Shown here: piece after piece, positions 18,885-28,135 of the stretch | How positions within the stretch are numbered: the first letter of the stretch is position 1 | Layout of the letters: each line of letters starts with the position of its first letter | Assembly: GCA_034189865.1 (NCBI GenBank) | Contig: JAXHTV010000010.1 | Span: 41,834 to 105,833, forward strand | Source: Pseudomonadota bacterium | GTDB taxonomy: Bacteria > Pseudomonadota > Gammaproteobacteria > UBA5335 | Reading direction: 5' to 3' | Length of the DNA stretch: 64,000 bases | The notes under the pieces: generated by a model | What the model was told of the DNA's origin: nothing | What the model saw: the letters and a program-made list of their open reading frames with translations, nothing else | The model's database searches: none | Program-made: the position numbers and the translations under genes

Positions 18885-18947
18885 TGGCGTATCTTACAAT
18901 GAGCGGTGATGGCGCTCATGCCAACACGTTTTAAGAGGAGCCCTATC

Positions 18948-20456
18948 ATGTCGCGGTGGCCACGCCAGCTTTATCGTGCGGCACAAGTGCGGGCCTTGGA
19001 TCGATATGCCGCCGAAGCTTTGCGCATTAGCGAATACGAACTGATGTGTCGGGCCGGTGCCGCCGCCTTCGATGCGCTGCAATCCCGTTGGCCGGATGCA
19101 CGGCGCGTGCTGATCTGTTGTGGGCGGGGAAACAACGGTGGCGACGGGTATGTGGTCGGGCGCTTGGCCCGCCGAGCGGGCATGGACGTGACCATGGTTG
19201 CTCTGGCGCCGGTCAGCGCACTTCAAGGTGCCGCTGCGCAAGCCGCGCGGGGATTCGTCGAGGCAGGCGGCCACGTCCATGTGCTTGACGACACCCGCAT
19301 CATTGAGACATGGCGGGGCGATCTGATCGTCGATGCCTTGCTGGGGACCGGACTTGAGCGGTCCGTTGAAGGTCTCTGGCGGGATGTGATCGAAGCGATC
19401 AATCGGCATCCGGCAGCGCGTTTCGCGTTGGATATCCCTTCCGGCTTATCGGCTGACAGTGGCGCGATGATGGGTTCGGCGGTTCGGGCCGAGGCCACGA
19501 TCACCTTTATCGCGCTCAAGCCTGGCTTGGTGACCGGTAATGGTGTGGCCTTGTGTGGCGATGTGGCCTTCGAGAATCTCGGTGCGCCGGAAGCGGTCTA
19601 CGCAGCGTTGGCACCCTATGCGGAACGATTGGTGTATGAGGATTTGTGTTCCTTGTTACCGGCCCGTCGTCCAGATTCTCACAAAGGGGATTTTGGCCAT
19701 GTGTTGGTCGTCGGTGGCGGGCGAGGAATGTCCGGTGCCGCGCGTATGGCGGGTGAGGCTGCGTTGCGAATTGGTGCGGGTTTGGTCACCGTGGCCACCT
19801 GGCCTGATCATGCATCAACCCTCAACCTCGGCCGTCCGGAGTTAATGGTGCAGCCCATGGCACAAGCATCGGATTTGTCTTCGGCACTTGCCAAGGCGAG
19901 TGTGTTGGCCATCGGTCCGGGCCTGGGTACGTGCGAATGGGCGCAGGGTCTTTTCGATGCGGCGCTCGGGTTCTCGGGTCCGATGGTCGTTGATGCCGAC
20001 GGACTTAATCTTTTGGCTCGCCAACCCGTACAGCGGGACAGTTGGATTTTGACCCCCCATCCGGGGGAGGCCGCCCGCTTGTTGGGGTGCACCCCTTCGG
20101 ATGTGCAAGGCGACCGGTACGGTGCCGCAGAGGAAATTCAGTCCCGTTATGGTGGCGTTGTGGTGCTCAAAGGGGCGGGTTCCGTGGTTCGAGATGCGTC
20201 CACGATCCGAGTCTGTGACGCGGGCAATCCCGGCATGGCCAGCGGGGGAATGGGGGATGTGTTAACTGGCGTGATCGTCGGTTTGTCCGCACAACATTTG
20301 GCGCCGCTTCACGCCGCTGGCATGGGGGTTTTGCTGCACGCGATGGCGGGTGATCGCGCGGCCGAGAACCGCGGCGAGCGAGGATTATTGGCGAGCGATC
20401 TGCTGCCTTGCCTTCGGGGATTGGTGAACGGTCGAGAGTCGGAGAACTGGGGATGA
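18948..20456 (+). CDS. nnr: Bifunctional NAD(P)H-hydrate epimerase / ADP-dependent NAD(P)H-hydrate dehydratase
   Basis: A 502-residue fusion that repairs hydrated NAD(P)H. The N-terminal YjeF epimerase half (about residues 1-215) has CCGRGNNGGDGYVVGRL and VDALLGTGL. The C-terminal kinase-like dehydratase half has HKGDFGHVLVVGGGRGMSGA (about 246-265), ALAIGPGLGT-type sequence, and NPGMASGGMGDVLTGVI (about 428-444). ATG at 18948 has the Shine-Dalgarno aagaggag and matches the family start, so it is preferred over ATGs from 18906. The stop overlaps tsaE (ATGA). Confidence 0.96.
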   Translation: MSRWPRQLYRAAQVRALDRYAAEALRISEYELMCRAGAAAFDALQSRWPDARRVLICCGRGNNGGDGYVVGRLARRAGMDVTMVALAPVSALQGAAAQAARGFVEAGGHVHVLDDTRIIETWRGDLIVDALLGTGLERSVEGLWRDVIEAINRHPAARFALDIPSGLSADSGAMMGSAVRAEATITFIALKPGLVTGNGVALCGDVAFENLGAPEAVYAALAPYAERLVYEDLCSLLPARRPDSHKGDFGHVLVVGGGRGMSGAARMAGEAALRIGAGLVTVATWPDHASTLNLGRPELMVQPMAQASDLSSALAKASVLAIGPGLGTCEWAQGLFDAALGFSGPMVVDADGLNLLARQPVQRDSWILTPHPGEAARLLGCTPSDVQGDRYGAAEEIQSRYGGVVVLKGAGSVVRDASTIRVCDAGNPGMASGGMGDVLTGVIVGLSAQHLAPLHAAGMGVLLHAMAGDRAAENRGERGLLASDLLPCLRGLVNGRESENWG

Positions 20457-20956
20457 ATGCGGCGAAAAGGCGCGCGTTCTTGCGGGATGAGCAGGCGACA
20501 TTGGCATGGGGAGAGGCATTTTCCCAAGTCATCGAATCGCCCTTGGTCGTAGAACTTCGCGGTGAGTTGGGTGCGGGTAAGACGACATTCGTGCGTGGCT
20601 TGCTCCGCGGCTTGCGTTATGACGGCGCCGTGCGCAGCCCGACCTATACGCTCATCGAGCCGTACGAGCTTGATGACGCGACTGTATATCACTTGGATCT
20701 TTACCGTCTGGGTGAGGCGCGGGAGCTTGAGTACCTTGGCCTGGATGATTTGGAACCGAGATCGATTTGGCTGGTGGAGTGGCCGGAACGTGGACGGGGT
20801 TGGTTACCCCCATCCGATGTGGTGATCGAGATTGAATATGTCGATCCGGGGCGATCGGTTTGCATGAAAGCCATTACACCGGGAGGTCGGCGAGTACTCC
20901 AGCGTTTTGAAGCGTTGGTCGGTTCGGGAAGTTTTCTGTCTGATAATAAAGATTAG
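20453..20956 (+). CDS. tsaE: tRNA N6-threonylcarbamoyladenosine synthesis ATPase
   Basis: A 167-residue P-loop ATPase that works with TsaD and TsaB to make t6A37 in tRNAs reading ANN codons. Walker A is RGELGAGKTTFVRGL (about residues 36-50), followed by RSPTYTLIEPYE and the conserved VYHLDLYRL (about 79-87) and WLVEWPERG. The start is at the ATGA overlap with nnr; the longer upstream frame has no homology. The adjacency nnr-tsaE-amiC-mutL is conserved in Gammaproteobacteria. Confidence 0.95.
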   Translation: MNAAKRRAFLRDEQATLAWGEAFSQVIESPLVVELRGELGAGKTTFVRGLLRGLRYDGAVRSPTYTLIEPYELDDATVYHLDLYRLGEARELEYLGLDDLEPRSIWLVEWPERGRGWLPPSDVVIEIEYVDPGRSVCMKAITPGGRRVLQRFEALVGSGSFLSDNKD

Positions 20957-20995
20957 AAAAATCTTTTATCCCTATAATTACAATAGAAAAAAGAC

Positions 20996-21025
20996 TTGAT
21001 TTATGGTGCGTGATCGGTGTACTTT
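20996..21025 (+). promoter_or_regulatory. Possible sigma-70 promoter for amiC
   Basis: TTGATT (20996-21001) and TACTTT (21020-21025) are separated by 18 bases in an AT-rich gap of 100 bases between tsaE and amiC. Just upstream, AAAGATT and AATCTTT (20948-20966) form a small AT-rich hairpin overlapping the tsaE stop. Both elements are weak matches. Confidence 0.35.
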
Positions 21026-21056
21026 CGCGTTAAGAATAAGCCGTGAGTAGGGTGTT

Positions 21057-22358
21057 ATGCGTCGCATCATAACGGCGTTAGTGCTGTTCGTTGTCATGGG
21101 CCAAGCGTTTGCGCAAGCCGTCCGCGTGGAAGGCGTGCGTTTTTGGGCGGGCGCGGATAAGACCCGTGTTGTTTTCGATCTCAGCGGTCCTGCGGATCAC
21201 CGCCTGTTCTCGCTGTCCGCACCCGAGCGATTGGTCATCGACATGGATCGGGCGAGTATGACCGCTGTTCCGCCGCAATTCGATGATGCCACCGGTGCCG
21301 TGCGGAATATCCGCAGCGGCGTGCGCGATGGGCAAGACCTGCGCATCGTCTTGGATTTGTCCCGCTCCATTCGTCCCAACAGCTTTGTTATGGGTCCCAG
21401 TGGCGACCATGGCCACCGGTTGGTGGTTGATCTGCTCTACGAATCCAGCGTCGATCCGGTGCTGAAGGCTGCGGTGAAGCTACCCGAGGTAAACACTCGT
21501 CGTTTGGTGGTCGCGATCGATGCCGGGCATGGCGGTAAGGATCCCGGCGCGATCGGTCGCTACCGTACCCAAGAAAAAGACGTGGTGCTGGCGATTGCGC
21601 GAGAGTTGAAGGGGGTTATTCAATCTGATCCCGGAATGAAAGCGGTGATGATTCGCGATGGCGACTATTTTTTGCCGCTACGCCAGCGCATCGAAAAAGC
21701 ACGCCAGCATGGCGCTGATATATTCGTATCGATTCACGCCGACGCATTCCACCGGCCGGATGCGCGGGGGTCGTCGGTTTACGTTCTTTCGGATCGCGGC
21801 GCCAGTGACGAGGCCGCGCGTTGGTTGGCGGAACGGGAAAACGCCGCTGATTTGGTCGGTGGCGTATCACTCAGCGACAAGGACGATTTGCTCAAGCACG
21901 TTCTGCTCGATTTGTCTCAAACCGCAACGATCGACGCCAGTCTCGGGTTGGGAGAAAAGGTTTTGGGCGAGTTGGGTGATGTTGGTCGCTTGCACAAATC
22001 GGATGTTCAACAAGCCGGTTTTGTCGTTCTCAAATCGCCGGATATTCCATCCATCCTCGTCGAGACCGCGTTCCTCTCCAATCCCACCGAGGAAAAGAAA
22101 CTGCGTAGCGTTGCCCATCAACGAAAAATTGCGCAGGCGATCTATGTCGGTATTCGTCAGTATGCCGTCGAGAGAATGCCCGAAGTGCTGTTCGCCAATG
22201 GTTTTCAACAGCACAAAGTTGCGCGCGGCGAAACACTTTCCCACATTGCTGAGCGTTACCGGGTGAGTCTGTCCACTTTGCGCGATGTCAACGAAATAAA
22301 CGGCGATAGAATCCGGGTCGGCGAGGTTCTTCGCATTCCCTCTGCCAACGAAGGCTGA
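21057..22358 (+). CDS. amiC: N-acetylmuramoyl-L-alanine amidase with AMIN and LysM domains
   Basis: A 433-residue periplasmic amidase that cleaves the septal peptidoglycan stem peptide from MurNAc during cell separation. A signal peptide is clear (MRRIITALVLFVVMGQAFA, about residues 1-20). An AMIN domain follows (about 22-130), then Amidase_3 with zinc-site motifs IDAGHGGKDPGA (about 157-168), SIHADAF (about 223-229) and VETAFLSNP (about 333-341), and one C-terminal LysM (HKVARGETLSHIAERYRV, about 385-430). The LysM makes it closer to the Pseudomonas AmiB layout; the AmiB/AmiC label is therefore loose. Confidence 0.93.
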   Translation: MRRIITALVLFVVMGQAFAQAVRVEGVRFWAGADKTRVVFDLSGPADHRLFSLSAPERLVIDMDRASMTAVPPQFDDATGAVRNIRSGVRDGQDLRIVLDLSRSIRPNSFVMGPSGDHGHRLVVDLLYESSVDPVLKAAVKLPEVNTRRLVVAIDAGHGGKDPGAIGRYRTQEKDVVLAIARELKGVIQSDPGMKAVMIRDGDYFLPLRQRIEKARQHGADIFVSIHADAFHRPDARGSSVYVLSDRGASDEAARWLAERENAADLVGGVSLSDKDDLLKHVLLDLSQTATIDASLGLGEKVLGELGDVGRLHKSDVQQAGFVVLKSPDIPSILVETAFLSNPTEEKKLRSVAHQRKIAQAIYVGIRQYAVERMPEVLFANGFQQHKVARGETLSHIAERYRVSLSTLRDVNEINGDRIRVGEVLRIPSANEG

Positions 22359-22413
22359 CCGCCCCGGGCGGTCACTTTCTGCTAGGACGCGTTGCTGCTA
22401 AAGTGTCGCGGCA

Positions 22414-24234
22414 ATGCCGATTCATAAACTTCCCTCGCAACTGATCAATCAAATCGCCGCTGGCGAAGTGGTTTCGCGGCCCGCATCTGTCGTTAAGGAG
22501 CTGTTGGAGAACGCACTGGACGCCGGCGCGAGGAAAATGCACGTGGATGTGCATAACGGGGGGTTGCGCCTGCTGCGCGTCAGTGACGACGGATCCGGCA
22601 TCGTCGCCGAGGAGTTGTCGTTGGCCTTGGAACGTCATGCGACGAGCAAGGTGACGTCTCTCCGGGATCTCGAATCGGTGACGACGCTGGGATTTCGCGG
22701 CGAGGCGTTGCCGAGTATCGCATCGGTTTCGCGGCTGACGTTAACCTCCCGGACCGCAGATTCGGATCGAGCCTGGCGGGTAGCGAGCCGCGAGCCTGAA
22801 GGTTTTCATCCGCCGGTACCCGCGGCTGCACCCACTGGGACCACCGTGGAGGTCGCTGATCTTTTTTACAATACGCCGGCCCGACGCAAGTTCATGCGAT
22901 CGGAACGGACCGAGTTTCAGCACATCGAGCGGGTGGTGCGGCAAATCGCACTTGGCCGTTTCGAGATAGGTTTCACGCTAACGCATAACCAACGCGAGAC
23001 ACTGCGTCTGGCACCCGCACCCAGTGAACGCGATCAAGTGGATCGGCTGGGGAAATTACTGGGCGATGCGTTTGTCGCCGAGGTGTTGCACCTGAGTCAC
23101 GAAGCGGCCGGATTGAAACTCATGGGTTGGATTGGCTTGCCGAACTATTCGCGATCTCAGCCGGACCAGCAGCATTTTTTTGTCAACGGCCGTTGGGTCC
23201 GCGACAAATTGATTTCGCACGCGGTACGGCACGCTTACCGTGATGTAATGTACCGTGATCGTCAACCGGCGTATGTGCTTCATCTGCAAATTGATCCCGA
23301 ACAGGTGGATGTCAATGTCCATCCGGCGAAGCACGAGGTACGATTTCGCCAGAGTCAGTTGGTGCACGGTTTTGTCGCCAAGAGTGTTGAGCGGGCTTTG
23401 GCCCAGGTTCGCCCCGGTGAGACGGGCCTTACGCAACCCGAGCGTCCATCGACGATGGACAATCCGACCCCGCCCGGGCGAGATTTTACGGCGGAGGTGA
23501 GTAGCGGTTTCGTTCAGCAGCCGATCTCGTGGCGCGTCAACGAAAAACCATCTCCCCGTTATTTGAACTCGATCAGCGACTACGCCGAGCCGTTGCGCGC
23601 GCGCACCGAGCCAGCCAAACCCACGGGGGATCGCGTCGCCGACGAGCTCTCGCCGCCCTTGGGTTATGCGGTGGCCCAATTACATGGTGTCTATATCCTC
23701 GCCGAAAATACCCAGGGTCTGATCATTGTGGATATGCATGCCGCCCATGAGCGCATCACCTACGAGGCGCTCAAGAGCGCGATGGCCGAGGCGGGTATCC
23801 CATCCCAACCGCTGCTGATGCCGATACAGGTGCATGTCTCGACCGAGGAAGCCGACGCGGCCGAGGGCCACAGCGATGAATTTTCTCGCTTGGGGTTGGA
23901 AGTACACCGTAGTGGGCCGGAAACGCTCACCGTTCGCCGAGTCCCCGTGCCTCTGGAAGGGAGCGATGTTGACGGTTTGGTGCGTGATGTCCTCTCTGAT
24001 CTGATTCAGTTCGGGACGAGTGGGCGGTTCGAGGCAGCGATCGATGAGATTTTGGCCAACATGGCCTGCCACGGATCGGTTCGTGCGAACCGTCGGCTCA
24101 CATTAGCCGAAATGAACGCGCTGCTTCGGGATATGGAGCGAACCGAGCGCAGCGGCCAGTGCAACCATGGCCGTCCCACGTGGGTCCAACTCCAGCTGGA
24201 TGAGTTGGACCACTTGTTTTTGCGTGGCCGCTAG
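22414..24234 (+). CDS. mutL: DNA mismatch repair protein MutL
   Basis: A 606-residue GHKL ATPase linking MutS recognition to strand processing. The N-terminal ATPase has ELLENALDAGA (about residues 30-40), RVSDDGSGI (about 56-64), LGFRGEALPSIASV (about 92-105) and GTTVEVADLFYNTPARRKF. The C-terminal domain carries the endonuclease-type motif DMHAAHERITYE (about 440-451, consensus DQHA-x2-E-x4-E with Gln replaced by Met), plus MACHGSVRA and CNHGRPTW. These metal-site motifs are absent from E. coli MutL, so this MutL is probably a nicking enzyme. The end overlaps no gene; miaA starts 19 bases later. Confidence 0.97.
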   Translation: MPIHKLPSQLINQIAAGEVVSRPASVVKELLENALDAGARKMHVDVHNGGLRLLRVSDDGSGIVAEELSLALERHATSKVTSLRDLESVTTLGFRGEALPSIASVSRLTLTSRTADSDRAWRVASREPEGFHPPVPAAAPTGTTVEVADLFYNTPARRKFMRSERTEFQHIERVVRQIALGRFEIGFTLTHNQRETLRLAPAPSERDQVDRLGKLLGDAFVAEVLHLSHEAAGLKLMGWIGLPNYSRSQPDQQHFFVNGRWVRDKLISHAVRHAYRDVMYRDRQPAYVLHLQIDPEQVDVNVHPAKHEVRFRQSQLVHGFVAKSVERALAQVRPGETGLTQPERPSTMDNPTPPGRDFTAEVSSGFVQQPISWRVNEKPSPRYLNSISDYAEPLRARTEPAKPTGDRVADELSPPLGYAVAQLHGVYILAENTQGLIIVDMHAAHERITYEALKSAMAEAGIPSQPLLMPIQVHVSTEEADAAEGHSDEFSRLGLEVHRSGPETLTVRRVPVPLEGSDVDGLVRDVLSDLIQFGTSGRFEAAIDEILANMACHGSVRANRRLTLAEMNALLRDMERTERSGQCNHGRPTWVQLQLDELDHLFLRGR

Positions 24235-24253
24235 AGGCAGCAAACGCGATCTC

Positions 24254-25222
24254 ATGACCAACAACTCCTTCGACCAAGCCGCGCCACCTGTGATTTTCAT
24301 CATGGGTCCCACCGCCGTTGGCAAGACGGATCTCGCCTTGGCGATCGCTCAGCGATTCGACTGTGGAATCATCAGTGTTGATTCGGCGATGGTCTACCGT
24401 GGTATGGACATCGGGACGGCAAAACCCGACGCCGCCACGCTCTCGGCATTTCCCCATCGCTTGATTGATATCTGTGACCCGGTGGATGCCTACTCCGCAG
24501 GCCGTTTCCGTTCGGATGCGCTGACCGCGATACGGGAGATTATCGATTCAGGACGCTTGCCGCTGTTGGTGGGGGGGACGATGTTGTATTTTCGTGCCTT
24601 GCAGAACGGTCTGGCTCGCCTGCCAAGCGCGGATCCTGAAACTCGATCTCGCATCAACGAACAGGCGAACCAGATCGGCTGGGCGGCCTTGCATCGCCGA
24701 CTCCAGTCCATCGACCCGGTCGCGGCTGGGCGCATTCAGCCCGAGGATTCACAACGAATTCAGCGCGCACTGGAGGTCTTTGAATTGACCGGTGAGCCGA
24801 TGAGCGAGCTTTGGCAGCGTTCTGACCCGGCCCAATTTCCCTACCGTTTTGTGAAAATCGTGCTTTGGCCGTCAGATCGAAAACAGTTGCATCGCCGCAT
24901 CGCGGCCCGGTTCGAGCGAATGCTCCAGCAGGGTTTTGTGGACGAAGTGCAGGAACTGAAACGGGATACTCGCCTGCGGGCTGATCTACCCGCTATGCGT
25001 GCCGTCGGCTATCGACAAATCTGGGATTATCTCGACGGTAAGTATGACGTCGTGCAAGCCCAAGAGCGGGGTATTGTCGCAACCCGTCAATTGGCCAAAC
25101 GACAGCTTACTGCGTTGCGCAGGGAAGAAGATATTCGATCGTTTCAGGTCGGCGACATTGTGCCAACCGATAATGTGGTCTCTTGCTTACGAAAAGAACT
25201 TGCGGCGCTGCCCCGTGAATAA
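24254..25222 (+). CDS. miaA: tRNA dimethylallyltransferase
   Basis: A 322-residue enzyme that prenylates A37 of tRNAs reading U-starting codons. The P-loop is IMGPTAVGKTDLAL (about residues 16-29), with the DXXP-type and substrate motifs ISVDSAMVYRGMDIGTAKP (about 44-62) and LVGGTMLYFRAL (about 106-117). Further on, PAMRAVGYRQIW matches the conserved GYRQ element. ATG at 24254 follows an upstream open stretch without homology that overlaps mutL. miaA-hfq-hflX is a widely conserved order. Confidence 0.97.
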   Translation: MTNNSFDQAAPPVIFIMGPTAVGKTDLALAIAQRFDCGIISVDSAMVYRGMDIGTAKPDAATLSAFPHRLIDICDPVDAYSAGRFRSDALTAIREIIDSGRLPLLVGGTMLYFRALQNGLARLPSADPETRSRINEQANQIGWAALHRRLQSIDPVAAGRIQPEDSQRIQRALEVFELTGEPMSELWQRSDPAQFPYRFVKIVLWPSDRKQLHRRIAARFERMLQQGFVDEVQELKRDTRLRADLPAMRAVGYRQIWDYLDGKYDVVQAQERGIVATRQLAKRQLTALRREEDIRSFQVGDIVPTDNVVSCLRKELAALPRE

Positions 25223-25276
25223 GTTATGCTATGGACAGGTTGTATGGCGAACCCAGGCGCCGTGCCACTTATATAC

Positions 25277-25316
25277 CCTGAATTCAGGAACACTAAATGC
25301 GATTATCTAGGGATAA
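25277..25316 (+). promoter_or_regulatory. Two small inverted repeats in the hfq leader
   Basis: CCTGAATTCAGG (25277-25288) is a perfect 12-base palindrome and TTATC-TAGG-GATAA (25303-25316) is a 5-pair hairpin. They lie 21-60 bases upstream of the hfq start. Hfq of E. coli represses its own translation by binding its leader, so these could mark a regulated leader, but no direct evidence is available. Confidence 0.35.
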
Positions 25317-25336
25317 TAAAAATCAGGAGTGACGCC

Positions 25337-25597
25337 ATGGCCAAAGGGCAATCACTGCAAGAGCCTTTTCTCAATGCACTGCGTAAAGAGAAGGTTCCCG
25401 TTTCCATTTACTTGGTGAACGGCATTAAATTACAAGGCCACATTGATTCGTTCGACCAATTTGTCGTGTTGTTAAAGAACAGTGTGAGTCAGATGGTATA
25501 CAAACACGCCATCTCGACGATCGTGCCAAGTCGCAATGTCAAGCTGGCAGCGCCGGCCGTCGAAGAGAATTCCGAACAAAAGTCGGGCAATTTCTAG
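25337..25597 (+). CDS. hfq: RNA chaperone Hfq
   Basis: An 86-residue Sm-like hexameric RNA chaperone that pairs small RNAs with mRNAs. The Sm1 region is [28 protein letters not shown] (about residues 6-29), Sm2 has [12 protein letters not shown] (about 55-66), and the distal/proximal-site residues Q8, K31 and the FDQF/VVLL segment are conserved. The C-terminal tail is short (about 18 residues) compared with E. coli Hfq (102 residues in all). ATG at 25337 has the Shine-Dalgarno caggagt; the longer frame from 25226 lies in untranslated leader. Confidence 0.98.
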   Translation: MAKGQSLQEPFLNALRKEKVPVSIYLVNGIKLQGHIDSFDQFVVLLKNSVSQMVYKHAISTIVPSRNVKLAAPAVEENSEQKSGNF

Positions 25598-25621
25598 ACC
25601 CGCAAGGCAGGGTTATCCTGG

Positions 25622-26920
25622 GTGTTTGAACGTCCCCTAGCGGGAGATCATTCCGTACTTGTCAGTCTGGACGTAGGAAGCGTCGATCCGGGTCGCCATG
25701 CCGAATTTGTCGATCTTGCTAAAGCCGCCGGCGCGAAAGTTGACGCGATCATCGGCGGTCACCGACGTGTCCCGGACCCGAAATACTATGTCGGGTCCGG
25801 GAAGGCGGAAGAGATTCGGCAGATGGTGGCTGATTGCAACGCCAGTTTGGTGGTTTTCAATCACCCCCTCTCTCCCAGCCAAGAACGTAACCTCGAGCGT
25901 TTGATTCAGCGGCGGGTTCTTGATCGGACCGGTCTGATTCTGGACATTTTCGCCCAACGCGCACGCTCTTTTGAGGGTAAGTTGCAGGTGGAACTTGCCC
26001 AGCTTCGACATTTATCTACGCGGTTAGTCCGCGGTTGGTCGCACCTGGAGCGGCAGAAAGGTGGTATCGGTCTTCGTGGCCCGGGTGAGAAACAGCTGGA
26101 GACTGATCGTCGATTGCTCGCCAAGCGAGTTCATCACTTGGAACAACGCTTGGAGCGAGTCGCCAATCAGCGAGAGCAGGGGCGAGCTTTACGGCGGCGA
26201 GCTGGTATCCCCACCGTGGCCTTGGTGGGCTATACGAATGCCGGGAAATCCACCTTGTTTAACGCCCTGACGGGCGCCGGCCTCTATGCTGCCGATCAAC
26301 TCTTCGCGACATTGGATCCCACGTTGCGTCGTATCTCATTGGCGGGAGGCGATGCCATCGTCGTCGATACGGTTGGGTTCGTGAGCGATCTACCGCATGA
26401 GTTGGTGGCGGCGTTCCGGGCGACGCTGGAGGAAACTCGGCAGGCGGACTTGTTGCTGCATGTTATTGATGCGTCGACGCCGGAGCGGGACGAGCGTATC
26501 GCGGAGGTTGAAACCGTATTGGCCCAGATCGGCGCTCAAGAGCTTCCCGCGCTGCGCGTCTACAATAAGATCGACTTGATTGGAGAACAGCCCCGCGTTC
26601 AAGTCCATTCGCCGACCCTGACCTCCGTGTGGGTGTCGGCCGCCGGTGGCGTTGGTCTGGATCTTTTGCGGACCAGCGTGGCAAAGTGTTTGGCCCGCGA
26701 ATGGGTGCGGGCGCAGTTGCTGGTTCCATGCCATTGCGGCAAGACCCGTGCACGGCTGTTTGAGTTGGGCGCGGTTCTCGATGAGAGTATGGAGGGTACG
26801 AACTGGGTGCTCGATGTATCGCTTTCCAAGAAGCAGTATGATGCATTGCGTTTGGAGCCTGGAGTACTGTGTCGTCGCGCATCGACATACGATGTTGCGA
26901 CACCGATGAACGGTCAATAA
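25622..26920 (+). CDS. hflX: Ribosome-associated GTPase HflX
   Basis: A 432-residue GTPase that binds the large ribosomal subunit and splits stalled ribosomes, notably in heat stress. The N-terminal domain contains GGHRRVPDPKYYVGSGKAEE-type sequence, the linker has ERQKGGIGLRGPGEKQLETD (about residues 141-160), and the G domain has GYTNAGKSTLFNAL (about 204-217), DTVGFVSDLPH (about 249-259) and NKIDL. GTG at 25622 is 24 bases after the hfq stop. It matches the E. coli start region. Confidence 0.97.
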   Translation: MFERPLAGDHSVLVSLDVGSVDPGRHAEFVDLAKAAGAKVDAIIGGHRRVPDPKYYVGSGKAEEIRQMVADCNASLVVFNHPLSPSQERNLERLIQRRVLDRTGLILDIFAQRARSFEGKLQVELAQLRHLSTRLVRGWSHLERQKGGIGLRGPGEKQLETDRRLLAKRVHHLEQRLERVANQREQGRALRRRAGIPTVALVGYTNAGKSTLFNALTGAGLYAADQLFATLDPTLRRISLAGGDAIVVDTVGFVSDLPHELVAAFRATLEETRQADLLLHVIDASTPERDERIAEVETVLAQIGAQELPALRVYNKIDLIGEQPRVQVHSPTLTSVWVSAAGGVGLDLLRTSVAKCLAREWVRAQLLVPCHCGKTRARLFELGAVLDESMEGTNWVLDVSLSKKQYDALRLEPGVLCRRASTYDVATPMNGQ

Positions 26921-26995
26921 AATGCGCTTCGCGGGATCGCCAGGCCGTTGAGCTTCTCGATCGGGACCGGCGCGAAGGTAATTGGGAGTAATTCA

Positions 26996-28135
26996 ATGGC
27001 GTGGAATGAACCGGGCGGTGACCGGGATCCATGGGGTGGGAAAAACAATCAAGACGGCCCCCCGGATCTCGATGAAGTCGTTCGCCGGATCCAACAACGG
27101 TTGGGCCAATGGTTTGGTGGATCGGGGGGTGGCTCCGGAGGCGGAGGCGGTGGTCCGCGTTTATTCGGCGTCGGTGTGATCCTCATTTTAGTGCTGGGGG
27201 TATGGTTGCTCTCCGGCTTTTACATTGTGAATCCCGCTGAACGCGGCGTTGTGCTGCGATTCGGGCAGTATCAGGCGATTACCACGGAAGGTCCGCGCTG
27301 GCATCTGCCTTTTCCGATCGAACGGGCGGAAAAGGTGAACGTCGACAGCATTCGAACCACCACCCACAAGGGACTGATGCTTACCCGGGATGAGAATATC
27401 GTCAACGTCGAACTCGCGGTGCAGTACCGGATCGGCGACGCTTACTCCTATCTGTTTAAGATTCGGGACCCGGAAGCGACTTTACGCGACGCCATGATCA
27501 GCGCCGTACGAGAGGTGGTTGGTCAGAGTGATATGGATTTCATCCTCGGCGCCGGGCGTAGCGAGGTCGCTACCCGTACCCAGGCGTTACTTCAAAATAC
27601 CATCGACTATTATGGGGCCGGCTTGGTGGTTACGTCGGTTAACCTTCAAGATGCGCAACCGCCGGAACAAGTTCAATCGGCATTCGAAGATGCCATTAAG
27701 GCGCGCGAAGACAAACAACGAATCATCAACGAAGCAGACGCCTACGCCAATTCTATTCTGCCGCAGGCGCGGGGTGCCGCGGCGCGCGCTATTCAGGAAG
27801 CAGAAGCCTATCGGGAGCGTGCCATTGCCGAGGCCGACGGGCAGGCCGATCGTTTTCTCGCGCTGCAGTCAGAATATGAAATGGCGCCTGATATTACCCG
27901 GGAGCGTCTCTACATGGAGACCATGGAAGAGGTCCTGGCCAATAGCCTGAAAGTGCTGGTCAACACGACCGGTGAGAATAACGTTCTCTACTTACCGCTC
28001 GATCGCATGATTGGGCAGGCCGGTGGTCGGGTTTCCGGCGCTGAAAATGGACGTTTCACCGTTCCGATGATCGACAATAGCGACATCGGCGATGTGAGTA
28101 ATCGCGACACGGCACGGTCGCGGGGGAGACGATAA
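26996..28135 (+). CDS. hflK: HflK, SPFH membrane protease regulator
   Basis: A 379-residue inner-membrane protein that with HflC forms the cage around FtsH and modulates its proteolysis. The N-terminus is cytoplasmic and Gly-rich (GGSGGGSGGGGGG at about residues 43-55). One membrane helix follows (about 60-80, LILVLGVWLLSGFYI), then the SPFH/band-7 domain with NPAERGVVLRFGQY and an alpha-helical region EAEAYRERAIAEADGQADRFL. ATG at 26996 has tgggag upstream. The stop overlaps the hflC start by one base. Confidence 0.97.
   Translation: MAWNEPGGDRDPWGGKNNQDGPPDLDEVVRRIQQRLGQWFGGSGGGSGGGGGGPRLFGVGVILILVLGVWLLSGFYIVNPAERGVVLRFGQYQAITTEGPRWHLPFPIERAEKVNVDSIRTTTHKGLMLTRDENIVNVELAVQYRIGDAYSYLFKIRDPEATLRDAMISAVREVVGQSDMDFILGAGRSEVATRTQALLQNTIDYYGAGLVVTSVNLQDAQPPEQVQSAFEDAIKAREDKQRIINEADAYANSILPQARGAAARAIQEAEAYRERAIAEADGQADRFLALQSEYEMAPDITRERLYMETMEEVLANSLKVLVNTTGENNVLYLPLDRMIGQAGGRVSGAENGRFTVPMIDNSDIGDVSNRDTARSRGRR

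Noticed and set aside
23056..23679. 207-codon minus-strand frame inside mutL
   Set aside because: Antisense shadow of mutL.
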